In this document: positions 7,023 through 16,426 of the stretch, in pieces
Numbering within the stretch: position 1 is the first letter of the stretch
Layout: every line of letters begins with the position of its first letter
Source: Planctomycetota bacterium
GTDB lineage: Bacteria > Planctomycetota > UBA1135 > GCA-002748355
Length of the DNA: 43,481 bases
Reading direction: 5' to 3'
NCBI GenBank assembly: GCA_020426005.1
Contig: JAGQQW010000018.1
Coordinates: 1-43,481 of the forward strand
Position numbers and translations under genes: made by a program
Notes under the pieces: model-generated
The model's input: the letters and a program-made list of their open reading frames with translations, nothing else
What the model was told of the DNA's origin: nothing
Databases searched by the model: none

Positions 7023-9308
7023 ATGCATGCACGCTCACCGATGTTCGATGCGTTCGTACGACTCACGGCGCTGACCGCGACCGTCGCGAGCGTCGGTGCA
7101 CAAACCACCACAGCGTCAGATCGTGACACGGTCCGCGTCCACGTCCGCGGGCGTGTCGTGGATGTCAGCTGCAGGCCGATTCCCGGGGCTACGATCCAGC
7201 ACGGTTGGTTGCACGACGTCGGTTTGCGGGACGTGAAGAATGCGTCCGTGCACACCTGCGACGCCGAGGGCAACTTCTCGTTCGGCTTCGATGCCGCGCT
7301 GCACACTGCCCGGACAGACTTCGTCGGGCTCGCCTTCTCTGCACCAACCTACGCGACCGTTCGATGGGGCTCCCTTCTCGACGATGCTGCACGATCATCT
7401 GCGGGGCCAATCGCCAAGGCTCTGAACGTCGGCGACATCGTTCTCACTCGAGGCCGACGCGTGCGTGGCCGTGTGACCGCACGTGGTGGAATCGCGATTC
7501 CGCGAGCGCTGGTGCGCGCTGTCGGATCGATGGAGGTGTTCACACAGTCGACCATGCAAGCATGCGAAGTCAGTCTCGCGAAGTCGGGCGACCTCGGCGA
7601 GTTCGTCCTCGAGGGTGCATCCAGCATGCCACTGACGCTGATCATCAGCGCCGACGGCTACTTCGACTTCGTCGAGTCCGATGTGCGCGATGACGACAAT
7701 GCGATCCGAATGACCGCGAGCGAGCGCATTTCGGGCCAGCTTCGCGATTCGAGCGGCAACGGCATCCGTGGTTTCGTTGGCATCACCTACGAAGACGAAG
7801 CACCGTCGACCCGCTGGGACATGCGTTCGTTTCGATGGAGCGCAGCCCTTTCGAAACCTTGTCAAATCGCGCGCACGCGTCCGGATGGTAGTTTCTCGAT
7901 CACACGGCGTTACCCAGGCCTGTATCACATCGCGGCATCGGACGCATCGTGGCGATCGACACATTCGGACGCTGGCGTTCGCAAGGAGTCGGCGCAACGG
8001 CTCGCGCTCACGCTGCCAGCCGACTCAACGGATCGCGTCGCAGAGAACGCGATCGAGATCGATCAGAGAGTGCGCGCAGAAGTATGCGTTCTCGAAGGCC
8101 GTGTCGAGGGCTCCGACGTCTCGGGCCTCACCGTGACATGTCAGGACATTGACTCGCTTCCGTCGCGCCAAATCGCGCGTCGCATCACGGATGACGAGGG
8201 GCGATTTCGATTCGATGGATTGCATCCTGGCAACTACTTCGTCGTCATCGACGAGGACGGAGCCTCGCAGAGACTCGAACTCACATCGACGGATCGCGTG
8301 CGCAAGATCCGGATCGCGCGTCGAGTGCGGATCAAGATTCGCGGTCGGATCCACTGGGCCGTGTCGCCACCCCCATGCTTTCTCGAACTCGCACGGCCGT
8401 CCCCGTCTTCGCCCGAGTACCTACAAGTCCGGCGTCGCTTCGAGGTCGCGTCCGATGGCAGTTTCGAGTCTTCGGTTCTCGATGCCGGCACCTACCTGCT
8501 GCGCGCTCGCCTCTTCAACTCGATGCGCATGTTCACGTCTCCCGGTGTCGTCACGCTCGCGAAGATTCACATTGCGGAGAAGAACAACGAGTTGATCGAA
8601 GTCGAGAACGCCCACCCATTCGTCTCGTTGCGCGGGAAAATCGTCACCCCCTGTGCCAGCATCCCGTGGCACCGCATCGTGATCGCGGCACAACGGATCG
8701 AGAACCAGACGGATCCGAAAGACGCGACTCCCTTGCACCAGGCGAGAACACTCGGTGGTCGGCGCTGGGCCGGCGCGGTGTGCGCACGCCCCGACAAGAA
8801 CGGTCACTTCGAGTTCTCCTTGCCTCGAGACTCGTACCGCATCGAAGTCTACGACGCAGCGAGGGGCGTCGTGCTGTATCGCCACGAGCAGGTCGATGTC
8901 ACGAGCGACACGACACTCGAAGCACCACTCGTCGTCGCCGTAGAGCCCGTCCGCCTCGCGCTCCGAGGGCCTGATGGTCGCGCAGACTGCACTCGGGTCG
9001 TCGTAACTCTACCGGACCTGGAAACCCCGCTCGGCGCCGACTGGCCGACGAGCAACACGATCTGGGTCGGCGATCAGCCTGCACAGATCCAGCTTCTGCT
9101 ACCGCACGGGAACGTCGTCGTGGAGGGTCAGGGGTTGATCACGAGCATGCTGATGAACGATCGGACACGTGCATTTCGGCCCTTAGTGCCGCACGACCTG
9201 GGCAGACGCGAGTTCACGGTTCGGAAGGGCATCACGAACTCAGAAGTCTTGAACGTCGAGTCGATCGCGGACGTCGAAGTGATTCGAAGCCATGTCCTCG
9301 GCAAGTGA
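7023..9308 (+). CDS. secreted carboxypeptidase-regulatory-like repeat protein, first tandem paralogue
   Basis: The product is 761 residues. GGAGG at 7011-7015 lies seven bases before the ATG at 7023, which leads into a signal peptide (FVRLTALTATVASVGAQ); an upstream in-frame ATG at 6969 lacks both. The mature protein is built from about six CRD-like beta-sandwiches. Each opens with a G.V or G.I strand (VRGRVVD, LEGRVEGS, IRGRIHW, LRGKIV) and several close with an acidic turn such as DAEGNFSFGF or DDEGRFRFDGLHPGNY. CRD folds stabilise or mediate contacts in surface proteins; no catalytic domain is present. It is the upstream copy of a tandem duplication with 9346-11940 and lacks a segment of roughly 85-100 residues found there. 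Surface or periplasmic structural role inferred. Confidence 0.75.
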   Translation: MHARSPMFDAFVRLTALTATVASVGAQTTTASDRDTVRVHVRGRVVDVSCRPIPGATIQHGWLHDVGLRDVKNASVHTCDAEGNFSFGFDAALHTARTDFVGLAFSAPTYATVRWGSLLDDAARSSAGPIAKALNVGDIVLTRGRRVRGRVTARGGIAIPRALVRAVGSMEVFTQSTMQACEVSLAKSGDLGEFVLEGASSMPLTLIISADGYFDFVESDVRDDDNAIRMTASERISGQLRDSSGNGIRGFVGITYEDEAPSTRWDMRSFRWSAALSKPCQIARTRPDGSFSITRRYPGLYHIAASDASWRSTHSDAGVRKESAQRLALTLPADSTDRVAENAIEIDQRVRAEVCVLEGRVEGSDVSGLTVTCQDIDSLPSRQIARRITDDEGRFRFDGLHPGNYFVVIDEDGASQRLELTSTDRVRKIRIARRVRIKIRGRIHWAVSPPPCFLELARPSPSSPEYLQVRRRFEVASDGSFESSVLDAGTYLLRARLFNSMRMFTSPGVVTLAKIHIAEKNNELIEVENAHPFVSLRGKIVTPCASIPWHRIVIAAQRIENQTDPKDATPLHQARTLGGRRWAGAVCARPDKNGHFEFSLPRDSYRIEVYDAARGVVLYRHEQVDVTSDTTLEAPLVVAVEPVRLALRGPDGRADCTRVVVTLPDLETPLGADWPTSNTIWVGDQPAQIQLLLPHGNVVVEGQGLITSMLMNDRTRAFRPLVPHDLGRREFTVRKGITNSEVLNVESIADVEVIRSHVLGK
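7121..7163 (+). repeat. near-identical patch shared by the tandem CRD paralogues, copy 1
   Basis: These 43 bases, just after the signal peptide, match 9423-9465 at 42 positions. The rest of the two genes is more diverged, so the patch shows either strong constraint at the mature N-terminus or recent gene conversion. Confidence 0.7.
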
Positions 9309-9345
9309 CCGGACCTCGAGCAGCCGCCGAAACGCCACTCGGATC

Positions 9346-11940
9346 ATGAACATGATGCTACGCACGTCGATGTCACTCCTGCTCGTCGCCGCAAGTCTCG
9401 GCGCTTTCCTGCAGAACGCGCCTCGTGACACGGTCCGCGTCCACGTCCGCGGGCATGTCGTGGATCCGACGTACAAACCGCTACCCGGCGTCACGATCCA
9501 CGACGGATGGCTGCACGACGTCGGTTTGCCGAGCACGAACGAGGCTGTGCATACGACCGACGACCGAGGCAAGTTCGACTTCGAGTTCGAGCGCGATCTC
9601 GAGACGGCGCGCACGAGTCGCTTCGGTCTCGCGTTCTCGGCTCCCGGGATGGCCACGGTCCGTTGGGGCGTTTACCTGGCGTCCGACCTCGGACCGCGGG
9701 TGACGGATCTGCGCGAGAGATACGACGTACCGGACATCGTGCTCACCGAGGGGCGTGAGCTTCGTGGGCGCGTCGTCACGCGTCGCGGTCGAGGGAGCGA
9801 ACAGGGGCGCGGAATTGCCGGGGCTACCGTGCGAGCGATTCCGGCGCTCTCGATCCACACGCACAGCCCGATGGCTCCGGCCGAGACCTGTGTCACTTCG
9901 ACGGATGCGGAGGGGCGCTTCGTCCTGTCGGGCGCCTCGAAGGGACCGACGACGCTCATCATCAGCGCCGACGGCTATTTCGACGCGATCGAACGGGACC
10001 TTTCGAGCGATCGGTCACAGGACGGCCTCGAAGTGCAACTCACGGAGAGTGGCTACTTTCGCGGGCGTCTCGTGGATGCCGAGGGGAACGGCATTCAGGG
10101 CACGGCCTGTGTCGACTACCAGGGCTACACGCCATCGGTGACCTGGGACTACCGTTCGCGCCGCTTGACGTTCGAATCGCATCACCCTTGTCAAATCGTT
10201 TCGACAGGTGCGGATGGTCGCTTTGCCGTGCCTCGTCGCTACCCAGGCCTTGCGCGCATCGAGGGGCGCGGGCCGCGCGTTTGGCATCGAGCGAATGACG
10301 CTGGATTGCGCAGCGAGCCCTGCGACGGCATCGAGCTGCGCTTGCCCGAGGCAGCGAACCGAACCCTCGAACTGCGGGCCACGGACGAGACCGGGGCAGA
10401 ACTCGAGTCCTTCATCGCCGTCGCGTATTGGGCAAAGCAACAACCACAGGAACTGACTCGGCACCACCTCTTGACCGCGAGCCGCTACGAATCGTCCATC
10501 GCACGCGACAAGGTCGCGCACGTTGCTGCACCACCTGTTGATCATGGCAATCTCGGTGCGATCTTGGTCCAAGCAGACGGTTTCGCTCCGGCGTTCCTTC
10601 CGAACGTCGATGCCGAGCGGGCCTTTCCGCTCACCGTACACCTTGTCCGCGAAAGCACGATCGAAGGCGTGGTCGAGGGCGAGAACAGTGCAGGCATCAC
10701 GGTAGAATGTCGAGAAGCGCGCGACGTCCAACCAGGGATGCCTCGGCTGCGTCTGCGATGCACGACGGATGAGCGCGGCCGCTTTCGGTTCGACGGCATG
10801 TGGGCAGGCAACTTCGAACTGCGCGCAGCATTGGATCCGGTCTGGAACGACGAAAGCGAGACCGTGACCGTCACGCTCGCAGCGTCCTGTCACCAGAACG
10901 ATGTGAAACTTCGCGCACCCACGACCACGCCCGTGCGCGGCCGTGTCGTGTGGCACGGTGAGCCTCCGCGAGACTGCTACCTCGATCTCGCGCAACCACT
11001 GCCCGATCGACCCGACTACGTGCGGTCGCTCGCGCGAGCACCTTTGTCTGCCGATGGTCGTTTCGACTTTTCGGCTCGACCGCTGCGCAACTATCGACTG
11101 CGTCTGTGCGGCGCAGGATCGAGGAATCCTTGGCAGGGCACGCCTACCCTGCAGCTCGCAGAACTCGACGTGCGCGATGGTGCATCCGAGTTCGACGTCA
11201 CCGCCCCGGAAACGCTCTTCGTGACGCTTCGCGGAGTGTTCCGAGCATCTTCGTCGAGCGAAGTCCCGCGGAATCGTTTTCTGATCGGCGTCCAGAAGAT
11301 CCTGCCGAAGAAGCCAGGAGACTTCTTGAGCATGCTCGGGCGGAGAAGTCTGACCGGAGTTGCCTGGTCAGGGCGAGCGAGCATGTTGCCGTCGGGCGAC
11401 GGCAGCTTCGCCTTCCGATTCGAGCCCGGTGAGTACCAACTCGAAGTCATCGACGCAGTCACCGGCATCGTCTTGCAACGGAGCAAGACCATCGCAGTCT
11501 CCGAAGACACGAGCCTCGACGAGCCTCTGACCGTCGAACTCGAAGCGGTCCGGCTCGTGTTGCGAGGCCCCTCAGGCCGAGCCGACTGCACGACGCTCGG
11601 CGCGAGCTTGCCACGACTCGACGCTGCTTCTGGCGAAGAACCGGTCCAGATGCCGTGGGCCTCCGAATCCCGCGCGACCCATGCAATCTGGGTCGGCGAT
11701 CATCCCGGCCAGCTGCGGCTCTTTCTGCCGCCAGGTCCGGTCACGCTCGTCGCGACGTCCTCGGTCTCGATGTTCGGGTTGTTCCAAGCGGATCGCGCTC
11801 CAATGTCGAAGATCCCCTCCCACCTCGGCAAGCGCGAGTTCGAGGTGAAGCGCGGCGAGAGCAACTCGGTGCTCTTCCAAATGGAAGGGACGGCGAACCT
11901 CGAAGGGCTCGATCGCTTCGTCGTCGACGGCAAGCGCTGA
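9346..11940 (+). CDS. secreted carboxypeptidase-regulatory-like repeat protein, second tandem paralogue
   Basis: The product is 864 residues. The ATG at 9346 (MNMMLRTSMSLLLVAASLGAFLQ) gives a compact signal peptide; an in-frame ATG at 9292 would overlap the previous gene by 17 bases and add a Ser/Arg-rich lead. Like its neighbour it is a chain of CRD-like sandwiches: VRGHVVDPTYKPLPGVTI, GRVV, GRLVDAEGNGIQG, IEGVVEG, RGRVVWHGEPP, with DERGRFRFDG.W.GNFEL in the middle. An extra module (about residues 330-430), containing the stretch ETGAELESFIAVAYWAKQQ, has no counterpart in the first paralogue. The last 60 residues (RLVLRGPSGRADCT and IWVGDHPGQLRLFLPPG) align closely with the first copy. Co-transcription with 7023 is likely given the 37-base gap. 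Confidence 0.75.
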   Translation: MNMMLRTSMSLLLVAASLGAFLQNAPRDTVRVHVRGHVVDPTYKPLPGVTIHDGWLHDVGLPSTNEAVHTTDDRGKFDFEFERDLETARTSRFGLAFSAPGMATVRWGVYLASDLGPRVTDLRERYDVPDIVLTEGRELRGRVVTRRGRGSEQGRGIAGATVRAIPALSIHTHSPMAPAETCVTSTDAEGRFVLSGASKGPTTLIISADGYFDAIERDLSSDRSQDGLEVQLTESGYFRGRLVDAEGNGIQGTACVDYQGYTPSVTWDYRSRRLTFESHHPCQIVSTGADGRFAVPRRYPGLARIEGRGPRVWHRANDAGLRSEPCDGIELRLPEAANRTLELRATDETGAELESFIAVAYWAKQQPQELTRHHLLTASRYESSIARDKVAHVAAPPVDHGNLGAILVQADGFAPAFLPNVDAERAFPLTVHLVRESTIEGVVEGENSAGITVECREARDVQPGMPRLRLRCTTDERGRFRFDGMWAGNFELRAALDPVWNDESETVTVTLAASCHQNDVKLRAPTTTPVRGRVVWHGEPPRDCYLDLAQPLPDRPDYVRSLARAPLSADGRFDFSARPLRNYRLRLCGAGSRNPWQGTPTLQLAELDVRDGASEFDVTAPETLFVTLRGVFRASSSSEVPRNRFLIGVQKILPKKPGDFLSMLGRRSLTGVAWSGRASMLPSGDGSFAFRFEPGEYQLEVIDAVTGIVLQRSKTIAVSEDTSLDEPLTVELEAVRLVLRGPSGRADCTTLGASLPRLDAASGEEPVQMPWASESRATHAIWVGDHPGQLRLFLPPGPVTLVATSSVSMFGLFQADRAPMSKIPSHLGKREFEVKRGESNSVLFQMEGTANLEGLDRFVVDGKR
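9423..9465 (+). repeat. near-identical patch shared by the tandem CRD paralogues, copy 2
   Basis: Partner of 7121-7163; one mismatch in 43 bases. It encodes the first strand of the mature protein (DTVRVHVRG.VVD). Confidence 0.7.
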
Positions 11941-11958
11941 TTACTGAGGATCGTCACG

Positions 11959-13866
11959 ATGGATCGAAGGAATCGGATCGATGTCTGCCGAAAGCACACT
12001 TTCCCCATCGCCGTCGTCCTGATGGTGACCCTGCTTGCCTCCCAGGCCGCCGGTCAGCGAGCGCGTGTCTTCGGTCGCGCGTTCCGTCTCGATGGGACTG
12101 CGTGGGCGAACGCTACCGTCACACTGACCGCACGCCCGATTCCCGAGTACTGGCACGTCGGCAAGCCCGACACCGTACGTGTGCAGACCGATGATCGCGG
12201 ACGCTTCCAAGCGATGATTCTCGGCTTTCGAACCTACTCGACTTGGGCGCACGAGCTTCTCGCCGAAGGCGGCTACCGCATGTCGGAGATCGTCGAGGAC
12301 ACCGTGCAGGGACGACCGATCAAACTGATCGAGCGGCGCGAGCCGCAAGTTCCGATTCACCTTCGCGTCGTGCTTTCGGATGGGACTCCCCATGCGGAGT
12401 CGCTGACGTTCCACATGCTCGCACGAAGTCCACGGTCCGCCTTCGTCGTGCCGCTCACGTTGGATCAGAATCGCGAATGCGACCTACCGCCGATGCCAGG
12501 CACCTACTCGCACTTCGAAGTGCTCACAGCGGACGGTCGGCGGCTGTGGCAGACGTTCTTTCGACAGACGAAGCGCTTGTACGAGGACAACGGGTTCTAT
12601 CATGGCGTGTCGATCGACGACGACGACAAGCGTGTCCTCGTCATTCGTCCACCCTGTCCCACCGAGGTGGATATCCGTGTCGTCTCGGCTACCGGCGAAA
12701 AGCCGCTGGCCGGAGCCGTGATTTGTGCGGGGCCACAAGACTCGGCAGGCTCGATGTCGGATGTTCACGACAGCCGCGAGTTTGCTCGCACCGATGCGGA
12801 CGGCCATGCGAAGGTCGGACTGTTCTTGCATTTCGACGACGACGGCAAGCTCGAAGACCCAAAGCCGAGCCTCCGTATTTGGGCGGAGGGACACGCCGAA
12901 GCCGTCTATCGAATGATGGAACGCATCGATATGGTGCGGAGCGATCCTACGATCCTCGTGAAGTTGCACCCTACCGGACACGCCGTGCGCGGCTGTCTCT
13001 TCGTCGATGCAGACACACCGGCACGCGACATGCCGATCCTCGTCTACCAATCGGGGCACTTCACGACGAGCAAACCCTGGGTCGCGTCGACAAACAGCGC
13101 GGGCGAGTTTCGCGTACCAGGACGATTCGACAACGCGCCTTATCGGGTCACTGCGATCGTACCAAAGGACCAAGATGGATTTGGCGACGAAGCGCATCTC
13201 GCGTGTGTTCAACCAGGATCGAAGCTCGGCAGAGACGTCGATCTGGGAACGTTGCGAATCGACATGTTGCAGAGCATCGATGTCGAAGTCGTCGACGAAA
13301 CGGGTTCGCCAGCCCCACACGCATGGGTACACGTCGGCGAGACGAAACGTGATGCTCCGTGGACGTACCCGACGTATCGAACGGATCGGCGCGGCATCAC
13401 GACTCTACGAATGAAGAGCATCACCAACCTCGCGATCTTCGCCGCAGACAAGACAGGCTTCGCGTTCGCGCGCATCGAGGACGAGCATCGGAACGCGAAG
13501 CACATACAGCTGCAGTTGCAGCGCGCGTCGACGATCGAAGGTCTGGTCACGGATTCGGAGGGGCGACCGATCGAAGGTGCGCGCGTCGTCGCCAACTGCG
13601 GCTACCACCAGAAACTCGGACGCTGGCACGAGCCGTTTTTTGAAGGACTCTGTCACACTTCACCGGCGTTGCACCACCGCAGCGTCTACACCGACGACGA
13701 AGGACGATTCCGCCTGCCGTTTCCGGAACTCGGCGCAACCGTGAACCTGATGTGCTGGAAGACGGTCGACACGCAACTGCTATTCGTCACGAACCAAGAT
13801 CCGACACCGGTTCGTCTCTCAAAGCCGACGCACAGTGTCCGTTTGGTTCTCGCGCCGAAGAAGTGA
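11959..13866 (+). CDS. secreted carboxypeptidase-regulatory-like protein, third of the cluster
   Basis: The product is 635 residues. GAGGA eight bases before the ATG supports the start, which lies 18 bases after the previous stop, so the gene is probably in the same operon. Residues about 15-33 form a signal peptide (FPIAVVLMVTLLASQAAGQ). The body contains CRD-like strands: RVFGRAFRLDGTAWANATV, VDIRVVSATGEKPLAGAV, GHAVRGCLFVDADTPA, VEVVDETGSPAPHAWV and IEGLVTDSEGRPIEGARVV. Several are followed by a D.DG or DDEGRFRLPF turn. It shares architecture but little direct sequence with the two upstream paralogues. No enzyme motif was seen. It converges with the sigma-factor fusion gene at 13927, which carries the same kind of ectodomain. 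Confidence 0.75.
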   Translation: MDRRNRIDVCRKHTFPIAVVLMVTLLASQAAGQRARVFGRAFRLDGTAWANATVTLTARPIPEYWHVGKPDTVRVQTDDRGRFQAMILGFRTYSTWAHELLAEGGYRMSEIVEDTVQGRPIKLIERREPQVPIHLRVVLSDGTPHAESLTFHMLARSPRSAFVVPLTLDQNRECDLPPMPGTYSHFEVLTADGRRLWQTFFRQTKRLYEDNGFYHGVSIDDDDKRVLVIRPPCPTEVDIRVVSATGEKPLAGAVICAGPQDSAGSMSDVHDSREFARTDADGHAKVGLFLHFDDDGKLEDPKPSLRIWAEGHAEAVYRMMERIDMVRSDPTILVKLHPTGHAVRGCLFVDADTPARDMPILVYQSGHFTTSKPWVASTNSAGEFRVPGRFDNAPYRVTAIVPKDQDGFGDEAHLACVQPGSKLGRDVDLGTLRIDMLQSIDVEVVDETGSPAPHAWVHVGETKRDAPWTYPTYRTDRRGITTLRMKSITNLAIFAADKTGFAFARIEDEHRNAKHIQLQLQRASTIEGLVTDSEGRPIEGARVVANCGYHQKLGRWHEPFFEGLCHTSPALHHRSVYTDDEGRFRLPFPELGATVNLMCWKTVDTQLLFVTNQDPTPVRLSKPTHSVRLVLAPKK

Positions 13867-13926
13867 GTCGCGCGGATACCCCCGCCGGGGCATGACAAAC
13901 GATTTCGATCCACGCGAACCCACGTC

Positions 13927-16257
13927 TCACCACGCCTCGCGCGTCTCCTGCCCGGGCAGGACGTGAATCCTGCGCTTCTGCACACCCGCCATCAGTTCGT
14001 AATCCCCCGCCCACAGCGGAATCGTCTGCTCGGCACGACACACCCACGAACGCACCAATGCACCGCTCGCGTCGCGCAGCTCGACCATGTCGTCGCGACG
14101 CGAAGCCGTCCAGCGCAGCATGCCCGCCGGAGGCACGGACAGGGGTGGGACCTGCACCGTCTCGGAAGCGACGCGCACGGACCCGAGAACGACTCGCGGC
14201 AAGATCGGCGTATCGAGCACGACTTCGTAGTCTCCGAACGGCACTCCCGCGAAGCCGAACGATCCGAGTCCACGCGACGAGGTGAGGCTGTCTTCGTGCT
14301 TCGACCGCAAACGGAGGATGGCGAACTCGGAAGGCACACCCTCGATCTCGCCCGTCACTTCACCATCGACGCGCGCGACGCGCGTCTCGATCGACAGCAT
14401 CACGAGTCCACTTCGGGTGTCGACGTGCTTCGCGAATGCGTGCGATAGGCCCGTATCGGTATTGCGCACACGAAGATCCGCGAAGTCGGGGCAGTCGTAG
14501 AGCACATGACCGTGCTCCAGGGTCCACCGCGACGTGCGACGCGACGCTGGCTTCGAACTGTCCGCAGCCTGAACTTCGAAGCACTCGGCAAGTTCGTCGT
14601 CGACCCCGACGAGCCGCACATGTACCGGCGCGCGACGCGGCGCCGGCATGCGAACCACGACAGCCTGCTCCGTGTCAGCAACTCCTGCGACGATCTGCGA
14701 ATGCTCGCGACCGTCGGGCGTGCGAACGTGGATCACGACTGCGTTTGCCGCGGGGATGTCGTAGAGCGAGACCTCACCGCTACGGTCGGTATCGCACGGA
14801 GATCCGAAGCGATGCCGCCCCTCGCGTGTCGACACGATCGCCTCTTCGATCGGAGTCCCATCATGCTCGAGCACGAGGACCTCGAGGTGAAACACCGGTC
14901 TCGTCACCAAGTCGACGTCCACGACCGACCCGATCGTGAACTCACGAGTCGCCGAGGCAAACTCGTCGATCTCATCACACAGCATGGCACCGATCTCGCA
15001 CTTGCCGGGCGGCACGCCTTCGATCTCGAAGCGACCGCCTTCGTCGGCTTCCGTGCGAAGAAGGATCGGGTTGTGCGCTTCGAGAGCATCGATGGACCGC
15101 GCGAGGCTGCGCACGACAATCTCGGCTCCGACAGCAGCAGCGCCACTGCTCCGTCGCACTCGACCACGCAGTCGCCCCGCCCCACGAATCAACCTCAGGT
15201 CGATGCGCGCTGGCGGCGCCTCGCTGCCGGCAGCGACGATCGCGGAGAGAATCGTACCGGCACGCGGACAACGAAACCCGGGAGCGCGCGCTCGGACACT
15301 GAAACACAGGTAGCTGACTCGAACTCGATAGCGCCCTTGTTCGTCCGTCTTCGTGCCCGTCGGAGAACACGATCCTGGCGCGACCCCCGCGAGGATCTCG
15401 GCGGATGGAACCGGTCGACCGAACTCATCGCGCACGGTTCCCTCGACGATCTTGTCCGGGAACGGGTTGGTGAGCGGCCACGACTGTTGCTGCGATCCTG
15501 GCCCGCTGCGTGTGCCCGCCGCGATCCGCGTCGCCGTTCCGTCCTCGTTAGCGCGCGAACCGTTCGTCTGCGGGACCGCGCTCGCAACGACCGTCGAGTC
15601 GCCATCGATCGAGAGCCCGGCTGTAGGAGCGCTGGTCCAAGACTGCACGAAAAGCGCCGTCGGCAACACGACGGCGATCGCGAGCAGCACGAAGAGCCAT
15701 ACGCCGTGAGACGTTGACTTCGCTGGCAGCGCAGGCAACAACACCGCCCGCCAACTACTACGCCCTGCACTGCGATCGAGATCGGCACGCAGCTGCTCGA
15801 GCCCGCGACGAATCCGACTGTGGGCGGTCGCGACCGGGATCCCGAGCCGCTCTGCGATGTCCCGCGGAGGCAGGCCATCGAAGTAGCGGAGCTGGACGCA
15901 TTTCCGATACACATCTGGAAGGCGCGCGATCGCGCCATCGAGGTGCTCGTAGAGTTCCGAGCGCGCCACGACGTCACTCGCGGACGGAACGGTCGTCGCG
16001 CGCCGGGCACCCGCTTCGCGCTGCACTTGCTGCTCACGCAGGCCGCGCTGCAGCAGCTTGCTGCTCTGCCTGCGAGTCACACGGGTGAGCCACGCCCCTC
16101 GCGCCTTCGGCTCCGCAGGAGCACCGCGAGCCGCCTGGATCCGCGCGTGCTGCACCGCGTCCTCGGCAAGATCGGGATCTTGGAGCAAGTCGTACGCGAT
16201 GCGATGCAGGCGCGCTTCCTGCTGCTCGGTCAGTGCTGCCTTGACGAGGCTGTTCAT
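13927..16257 (-). CDS. ECF sigma factor fused to a transmembrane helix and CRD ectodomain
   Basis: The product is 776 residues from the ATG at 16257. Residues about 15-78 are sigma region 2 (LHRIAYDLLQDPDLAEDAVQ, then ARGAWLTRVTRR). Residues about 105-158 are region 4, with a full helix-turn-helix (ARLPDVYRKCVQLRYFDGLP, then RDIAERLGIPVATAHSRIRR). A hydrophobic helix at about 184-206 (GVWLFVLLAIAVVLPTALFV) predicts the sigma domain inside and the remainder outside the membrane. The ectodomain starts with a Ser/Thr/Gly-rich linker, then CRD-like modules (VEGTVRDEFGRPVPSAEIL, TDEQGRYRVRV, LRGRVRRSSGAAAVGAEIV, DEGGRFEIEGVPPGKCE). Ordinary ECF factors are about 190 residues. Planctomycete ECF proteins with long C-terminal extensions are known as a class. 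Here the extension matches the secreted proteins encoded just downstream, suggesting that the sigma factor senses them or the same ligand (inference). Confidence 0.85.
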   Translation of the reverse strand: MNSLVKAALTEQQEARLHRIAYDLLQDPDLAEDAVQHARIQAARGAPAEPKARGAWLTRVTRRQSSKLLQRGLREQQVQREAGARRATTVPSASDVVARSELYEHLDGAIARLPDVYRKCVQLRYFDGLPPRDIAERLGIPVATAHSRIRRGLEQLRADLDRSAGRSSWRAVLLPALPAKSTSHGVWLFVLLAIAVVLPTALFVQSWTSAPTAGLSIDGDSTVVASAVPQTNGSRANEDGTATRIAAGTRSGPGSQQQSWPLTNPFPDKIVEGTVRDEFGRPVPSAEILAGVAPGSCSPTGTKTDEQGRYRVRVSYLCFSVRARAPGFRCPRAGTILSAIVAAGSEAPPARIDLRLIRGAGRLRGRVRRSSGAAAVGAEIVVRSLARSIDALEAHNPILLRTEADEGGRFEIEGVPPGKCEIGAMLCDEIDEFASATREFTIGSVVDVDLVTRPVFHLEVLVLEHDGTPIEEAIVSTREGRHRFGSPCDTDRSGEVSLYDIPAANAVVIHVRTPDGREHSQIVAGVADTEQAVVVRMPAPRRAPVHVRLVGVDDELAECFEVQAADSSKPASRRTSRWTLEHGHVLYDCPDFADLRVRNTDTGLSHAFAKHVDTRSGLVMLSIETRVARVDGEVTGEIEGVPSEFAILRLRSKHEDSLTSSRGLGSFGFAGVPFGDYEVVLDTPILPRVVLGSVRVASETVQVPPLSVPPAGMLRWTASRRDDMVELRDASGALVRSWVCRAEQTIPLWAGDYELMAGVQKRRIHVLPGQETREAW

Positions 16258-16426
16258 GCAACGAAGATCTCGCTCGCGGGGAAATCGATCCCGGGTTTCT
16301 CGAAAATACTCGATCGAACCGGATCCTCGCACCTCATGGGCGCCTCTTGCGCGACAGAATCGCCGGAATGCTCGGAATCGAGTCGACACGACTGAACGGA
16401 AACCACGAGCCGCCGTTGGCGACAGC

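Noticed and set aside
13867..13926. Short GC inverted repeat after 13866 as a terminator
   Set aside because: The stem is short (CCCCG with CGGGG) and no T run follows on either strand.
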